From Diphasiastrum complanatum (taxonomy: Eukaryota; Streptophyta; Lycopodiopsida; Lycopodiales; Lycopodiaceae), in contig CM055106.1 in NCBI GenBank assembly GCA_029204225.1, positions 22,949,801-23,013,800 of the forward strand: a stretch of DNA of 64,000 nucleotides. Reading direction: 5' to 3'. Both the position numbers and the translations under genes were made by a program. The first letter of the stretch is position 1. Every line of letters starts with the position of its first letter. Under the pieces are notes generated by a model, which saw only the letters and a program-made list of their open reading frames with translations, searched no databases and was not told the origin of the DNA. This document shows, in pieces, positions 58,808-64,000 of the stretch.

Positions 58808-61740
58808 CTTGCTTCTCCTCCTCCATGACATGAAGCTCCACCAATAGCCTTCTGAACCACAAGACCTCCTTGCATATTGATGTCAAGGCCTTGTATTCAG
58901 ATTTTGTAGAGGATAAGGAGATGGTATTTTGCTTTTTGAAAAGCCATGATACTACTCCATCACATAGAAAGGTGGCAAAAGCAATTGGTGATCTTCTATC
59001 CACACCTGCAAAATCCGAGTCACTATAGGCTCTTAAGCCAAGATTAGTCCCTCTATACAAAATGCCAAAATTGTTAGTAGATGAGATGTACCTAAGAACT
59101 CTTTTGGCCATCTTCCAATGTGAAACTAGAGGACTTTGCATGAATTGGCTTAACTTTCAACACTATAACTAAGATCAAGTCTAGTTATAGTTAAATAAAT
59201 CAAGGAGCCAATAAGCCTTGCATATAATGTGATGTCCTCAAAGAATGCTTCATCACCATCAATAGATGCCTTTACATGTTGCTCCATTGGTGTCTCAATG
59301 CCTTTATAATTCTTCATTCCAAATCTATCTAGGATGGATGTAGCATATTTAGATTGACCAATGAAGCTAAAATCACATCCTCTAATAACCTCTATTCCAA
59401 GAATAAAGCTTAATAGGCCGAGATCTACCATCTTAAACTCTTTTGCTAAAGCAATTTTTACATCTCGAATTCCATCTAGATCATTACCACTCAAGATAAT
59501 GTCATCTACATAAAAAACAAGAATAATGATCATGCCATCATGAAATCTTATGTCCAATGATGGATCGTAGACACTCATTACAAAATCAATGAAAATGAGA
59601 AAAGAGTTTAGCCTAGAGTACCATGCTCTAGGTGCTTGCTTGAGCCCATGAAGGCTCTACTTCAAGAAACACACCTTTCCTTCATGATTTGCCTTGATGA
59701 AGCCCTCAGGTTGCCTCATGTAGATCTCTTCCTCCAAATAACCATTGAGGAATGCATTTGTGAAATCAAGTTGGAATAGCTCCCAATTGAAAGTTGTAGC
59801 AAGACTAATGATCAACCTGATAGTAACAGGCTTAGCCACAGGAGCAAAAGTCTCATCATAATCAATGCCTTTGGTTTGTAAAAAACCTTTGTCTTCAAGC
59901 CTAGATTTATGCTTACTTATTGATCCATCTTGATTATACTTCAATTTAAATACCCACTTGCAATCAAGAGGTTTCTTCCCTTGAGGAAGATCCACAAGAT
60001 CCCAAGTATGATTCTCAATGAGAGCATCATACTCTACTTGCATAGCATCCATCCAACTTTTAGATTTACAAGCATCTTCATAGCATGTTGGCTCATTTAA
60101 CATTGAAGCAAGAAAGGTGTAAGATGAGAAAGATGATGAGCCTTCTCTTTGATCACCTTGACCATCATAAGTGAGCCTCAATGGCTCGGTCCTTGCCCTT
60201 GTAGATCTTCTTGGAGTTCTTGAAGTACTTGCATCTTGAGGTGGATCCTCAAGTTCTTCTTCACTTGGAAGCTCCTCCTCCATCCTAGCATGATCCTTGG
60301 AATCAAGATGATTAGTAGCATTATCATCCAAATCACAAGCATGTCCTTCATAAAAAATAGCATCCCTACTCACTATCACCTTGCTAGTGATGGGATTGAA
60401 GACTCTATATCCTTTGTTATTCTCACCATATCCCACAAAGATGCCTTTGATGGATGTTGCATCATCCTTATTCCTTTTATCCAAGGATTGGTGTACATAA
60501 CAAGTGGATCCAAAAACTTTGAGATCCTTGAGATTGGGCTTCTCTCCAAATAGAGCTTCAAATGGTGTGATTCCTCCAATGGCTTGGTTAGGCAATCTAT
60601 TGCACAAATAATTAGCACAAGTTATTGCCTCACCCCAAAATGGTTTGGATAGAGAATCATCTAGCCTTAAGGCCTTAGTACACTCACAAAGAGATCTATT
60701 TCTTCTCTCACTCACTCCATTTTGTTGAGGGGTGTATGGACATGACAACTCCCTCTTCATGCCATTAGAACTACAAAAGTCAATCAACTTATTGGAGATA
60801 TATTCACCTCCATTGTCACTCATTAACTTAATCTTGGTACTAAGTTGATTTTCTACCAAAGTCGTGAACTTTACAAAAGAATCAAACAGCATTGATTTGC
60901 TAGACAAGAGGTACATCCAACTATATCTAGAATAGTCATCAATGAAGATTACATAATATTTGGCACCACCATTAGACTCATGTGAAATGCTATGAACATC
61001 CGAATGGATGAGTTCAAGAGGATAGCTCAATCTTGATGTAGATGTTGAGAGAAGGTAGTTTGTGAGCCTTTGAGAGGCTGCATGCTTCACATCTCTTCCC
61101 ACACTTTGACAAATGCTTGGGGAGTCCAACTGCAAGAGCCTTTGCACACATAGATTCCATGGCTTTGAAGTTGGGGTGGCCCAACCTTTTGTGCCATAGT
61201 TCCACTTTTGATAACTCCACCTTTGCCAAGTTAACACTCTCCACTACAATATTAGCATCAAGCTTAAACAATCTACCTTGCTTAAAGCCTTTTGCTATAC
61301 ATTCATCATTTCTAAGGATGGAACAAACTCCATGCTTAAATTATACATCAAGACCGTTATCCATTAATTGGCCAACACTAAGCAAATTCTTAGTTAACTT
61401 AGGAACATAAAGAACATTCTCAAGATTCATCCTTTTGGATGATCCAACATACAATGGAATGGTTCCTATTCCACTTATGTTACATTCTTGACTACTTGCA
61501 ATATAGATTGATCTATGTAAAACATTGTAAGAAAGTAAAGTGACAGTGAAGTGCAAGCCTAGATCTTCTCTTGTATTTAGCTAACTCCTGTGCACCTAGA
61601 GGTCCATCTTCATCATTAATTAGAAACTCATAAAGATCCTGGAGCACTATGAGTGACTCCATCCTCACTTTCCAAATAGCATAGTTGGTAGAATTTAATC
61701 TTTCACTAGCTTCTAGAAGGTATGCTCCAAAAAATCCCAT
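58776..61740 (-). pseudogene. Copia polyprotein: short gag, GAG-pre, integrase, RT, RNase H (broken)
   Basis: Gag start at 61740 (MGFFGAYLLEASERLNSTNY). After the deletion: VLYVPKLTKNLLSVGQLMDN (about 61430), GAG-pre ELWHKRLGHPNF (61200), then integrase core IHSDVHSISHESNGGAKYYV, the second-Asp motif LMSDNGGEYIS and the Glu-containing PYTPQQNGVSERRNRSL. RT: WVFKLKYNQDGSISKHKSRL, DFTNAFLNGYLEEEIYMRQP; after a stop at about 59657 it continues with FYVDDIILSGNDLDGI (YVDD box). RNase H: LRAYSDSDFAGVDRRSPIAF and ISLSSTKSEYKAL to about 58800. A 526-residue open stretch remains intact (59657-61237), so this is the youngest-looking element in the window. Confidence 0.85.
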
Positions 61741-62362
61741 CTTATTAGTGAAATTCTACACACAAGATATAGATTTGTTTGAATTTGAAACTCACAAAGG
61801 TTTCTAACTTGCAGTGTTTCACTCAAATATTGACGTCTAATCCAACAGATGGACTTGTAATCACAGTTCTATCACTCCCTCACAAAGTTGGAATGAAGAT
61901 AAGATGAAGTGAAAACTACTCTCAAAGCAAATCTTGCCAATCTTGGCTATTTTTGGACAATAGAATGACTCTATCTTTCTCTTTCTCTTTAATGTACTTT
62001 CTAGACTTGGTTTCCACTTTAAGAAGGTCTGAATTCAGCCTATATTAATTAGTTCTCATGAATCAAATCCAAAAGTAATTAATGCCAAATGATCTTGGTA
62101 GCTTATTCTAGGATTTGCCCCAAAAACTACATCAGACTTACAACAGATGAAATTACATTAATCCAATGAATATGGGGGTTTAAATGCTGGTTTAGAGTTT
62201 CCCACATGTGTAAATAGTACCTATTTTGATCCACAAAAAGTTTGGGATCAAATCCCCTCACCAATTCCAAGATACCAGCTCGTCGTTCCAATACTAGCTT
62301 TTTGCACCCAAAACCTGCTAAAACTGAATTAGTTTCAAACACTGATCAATAGACTTGTACTT

Positions 62363-62375
62363 GGCTCTGATACCA
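62363..62375 (-). other. Primer-binding site, initiator tRNA-Met
   Basis: TGGTATCAGAGCC on the minus strand, directly downstream of the LTR; a perfect plant Copia primer site. Confidence 0.9.
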
Positions 62376-62735
62376 TGTTAAAGTATAGTACTAAGGACCA
62401 TAAATGGATCTTTGAATGATCCACAAGGTTGATTGTGTGCTTGTTAAACAATCTATCAGATACTAGTCATCAGAAAACAAGATCTAGTTTAGCAGCTTAA
62501 TAGAAAACAAGTAAAGACAATTAGAGCATTGATCAAAAACTATAATCTGAGCTCCCATGTGTGAATATCAGGCTATAGTACGGCCTGTAGACAAAGTTTG
62601 AAGTGTGAAAAAGCTGGGTTTTATTGGAATCAATAGCAATCACAATACATAGAGAGAAAATCCGAGTTGCTCCTTGAGGCTCCAAAACGTTTCTATCTTC
62701 TCACTATGGAGAATGGGAATACATAGTAAAAGACA
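62376..62735 (-). repeat. 5' LTR of lineage-B Copia
   Basis: A 360-bp LTR; on the minus strand it starts TGTCTTTTAC at 62735 and ends ACTTTAACA at 62376. Confidence 0.9.
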
Positions 62736-64000
62736 CTTCCTTTGCAAAGTTAGGTGAAAATCCAGCATGTAATAAGTAAGTAGACTCAACTTTCTTGCGG
62801 TAATGTGGAAATCCTAGCCTAGATCCAAGAGACATGCTTGGTAGGTGCATGGTAGATACAAATCTCATCATAAATCAAGGTCTAGATCCTACAAAGTAGG
62901 AATCAGTACCAAATGGACACAACCACTCTTCTTGACTTGTGGTAACCTACCTTAGGTGTGGATTTACAAGTGGCACTTTGGCCATTCAAGTGACTAACAA
63001 AAATTATTGACAAAATGTACAGTATTCTACATGGCTAGATTTGCCAATGTAGACAAATTTTCACATTATAGCTATTTGTTAAAGCCCACTTAGAATGAAT
63101 TCAAATTTTTGTTCCCCTAAGTTGTTATCGATATTGTAATATTCCTATATGAACAAATGCTCGTACGTCACACTTGTGACCTGGCTAATAAATGGGTACA
63201 CTAATAAATGTACACTATCTGAACATCAAATGTTCCTACGTCACACCTGGCTAATAATTAAGCAGTATGTTGCTTTGTTTGAGGGATGATCAGCGGAATG
63301 TTTGTCACAGGATGGAAGAGAGGACCTGAAAAATGGACTCTGTTCGGCGACACCAATTCTTGGAAATGTTGGAAAGTAGTCCATTTAGTGGCATTCCCCT
63401 TGACCAAAAGGGCATTTCTAGACAAACAGCTTCAGAATTGAGTTGCAAATGTTCTATGAATTCATGTCGAGCCCACAAACCTGTGGACACCTCTCGTCCA
63501 AAGTTCTGACCGTTTTTTACTGAATCCGACCAATTTCCAACTCAACGGGCCTAGAATCCCAGCACTATGTTTAGGGTTTCTGGTTTGGACGCACATTTCG
63601 CTGTGACAACTGAACCATTTGGAGCCCAGTGTAGTGCTGTAGGTTCATATCGGCGTGCAGTACAGGGCGGAACAGACGGTCAAAAAATTGGACTTCGTCG
63701 ACACTGGACCGGCAGTTCTCAGGGATGTTAGAAAGTTGTTGTTGTGGGGACTAGAGGTGTCTACACATACTCTCAGTTGTTATCCATGTCGCAACAAGTA
63801 GTCATTGCCAAGTTAGGTGACTCTAATTTTGTCCATATCATGAGTAAAAAGTTGGACATTGTTTTAGCTTTACTCAAAGTTATAAAATTATAAGATTAAC
63901 AATGTATGATCAGTGCTTGAAAGTCAACAATTACAAAAGTATGACTAAAGTAGACAATTACATCTAGACTGGTTTTAAACTAGAGTTCAAAACTATCTGC
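62736..64000. other. Right-hand intergenic DNA
   Basis: No gene recognised. Two diverged direct copies of a ~55-bp segment (around AATGGACTCTGTTCGGCGAC at 63332 and ATTGGACTTCGTCGACACTG at 63686) may be an old tandem or dispersed repeat. Confidence 0.35.

Larger units (their letters stand above)
58470..62735 (-). mobile_element. Copia LTR retrotransposon (lineage B), nearly complete but internally deleted
   Basis: The 5' LTR (62376-62735) and 3' LTR (58470-58807) match over ~338 bp with about 20 differences by eye. A primer site TGGTATCAGAGCC adjoins the 5' LTR and a purine tract (GGAGGAGGAGAAGCAAG) adjoins the 3' LTR. Only the first ~65 residues of gag remain; a deletion near 61555 joins them to the region just before GAG-pre, removing the gag C-terminus and protease. 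The last ~22 bp of the 3' LTR are missing next to TG-rich DNA, so no target duplication can be checked. The right flank is CTTCC. Confidence 0.9.

Overview
This looks like nuclear DNA of a land plant with a repeat-rich genome. The evidence is plant-type Copia and chromodomain-bearing Ty3/Gypsy elements with tRNA-iMet-type primer sites, two intronless tandem-WHy (LEA_2) genes of the kind found in land plants, a spliced plant lipid-droplet (promethin/LDIP-like) gene, and A+T-rich intergenic DNA full of (GA)n, (CA)n and (TA)n runs. The lineage cannot be fixed from the sequence; a fern, lycophyte or gymnosperm would fit the style. There are no operons, rRNA genes, CRISPR arrays or bacterial features.

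Host genes are sparse, and all three convincing ones lie on the plus strand. A tandem-WHy LEA group 2 gene is at 7466-8374, directly downstream of a nine-unit minisatellite. A three-exon promethin/LDIP-like gene spans 44063-47969; its 3.1-kb first intron holds Copia and Gypsy debris. A diverged paralogue of the first LEA gene is at 53831-54706. A C48 (Ulp1-like) peptidase ORF with four exons that splice in frame lies at 36520-37510 and is probably transposon-derived. Fragments of a 2-oxoglutarate dioxygenase (about 22.1 kb), a lysine-rich coiled coil (about 23.8 kb) and an unidentified protein (about 58.0 kb) look like broken or captured gene pieces.

Layout. 1-5080: a minus-strand Copia gag split by a plus-strand Copia element of another lineage (LTRs 603-1497 and 3944-4562). 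5.7-6.2 kb: a third Copia relic. 6.9-8.4 kb: minisatellite and LEA gene. 9.4-13.1 kb: a 5'-truncated chromovirus. 13.9-14.2 kb: Copia RNase H relic. 16.8-19.9 kb: a 3-kb inverted repeat, one arm of which carries a 468-bp hAT-type MITE with a perfect 8-bp target duplication while the other arm keeps the empty site. 21-25.4 kb: two copies of a repeat with a GCCCGTC/GACGGGC hairpin, ACTAGT and a dinucleotide run, each followed by a gene fragment. 25.7-26.3 kb: AATTGCG-rich foldback. 26.4-31.6 kb: a second copy of the first Copia lineage, on the minus strand, split by a 1.1-kb solo-LTR-like insertion. 33.3-34.1 kb: candidate Gypsy LTR. 34.3-37.5 kb: unrecognised coding relic plus C48 peptidase. 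41.0-42.5 kb: more hairpin-family repeats. 44.0-48.0 kb: promethin/LDIP-like gene, then a possible tRNA-derived SINE. 53.8-54.7 kb: second LEA gene. 57.0-58.4 kb: inverted copies of the hairpin family around an ORF fragment. 58.5-62.7 kb: a Copia element with two recognisable LTRs.

The window is therefore mostly a record of nested transposition between a few stress- and lipid-droplet-related genes. The least explained parts are the hairpin/microsatellite repeat family with its adjoining gene fragments, the 3-kb inverted repeat, and the 34-37.5 kb coding relic.
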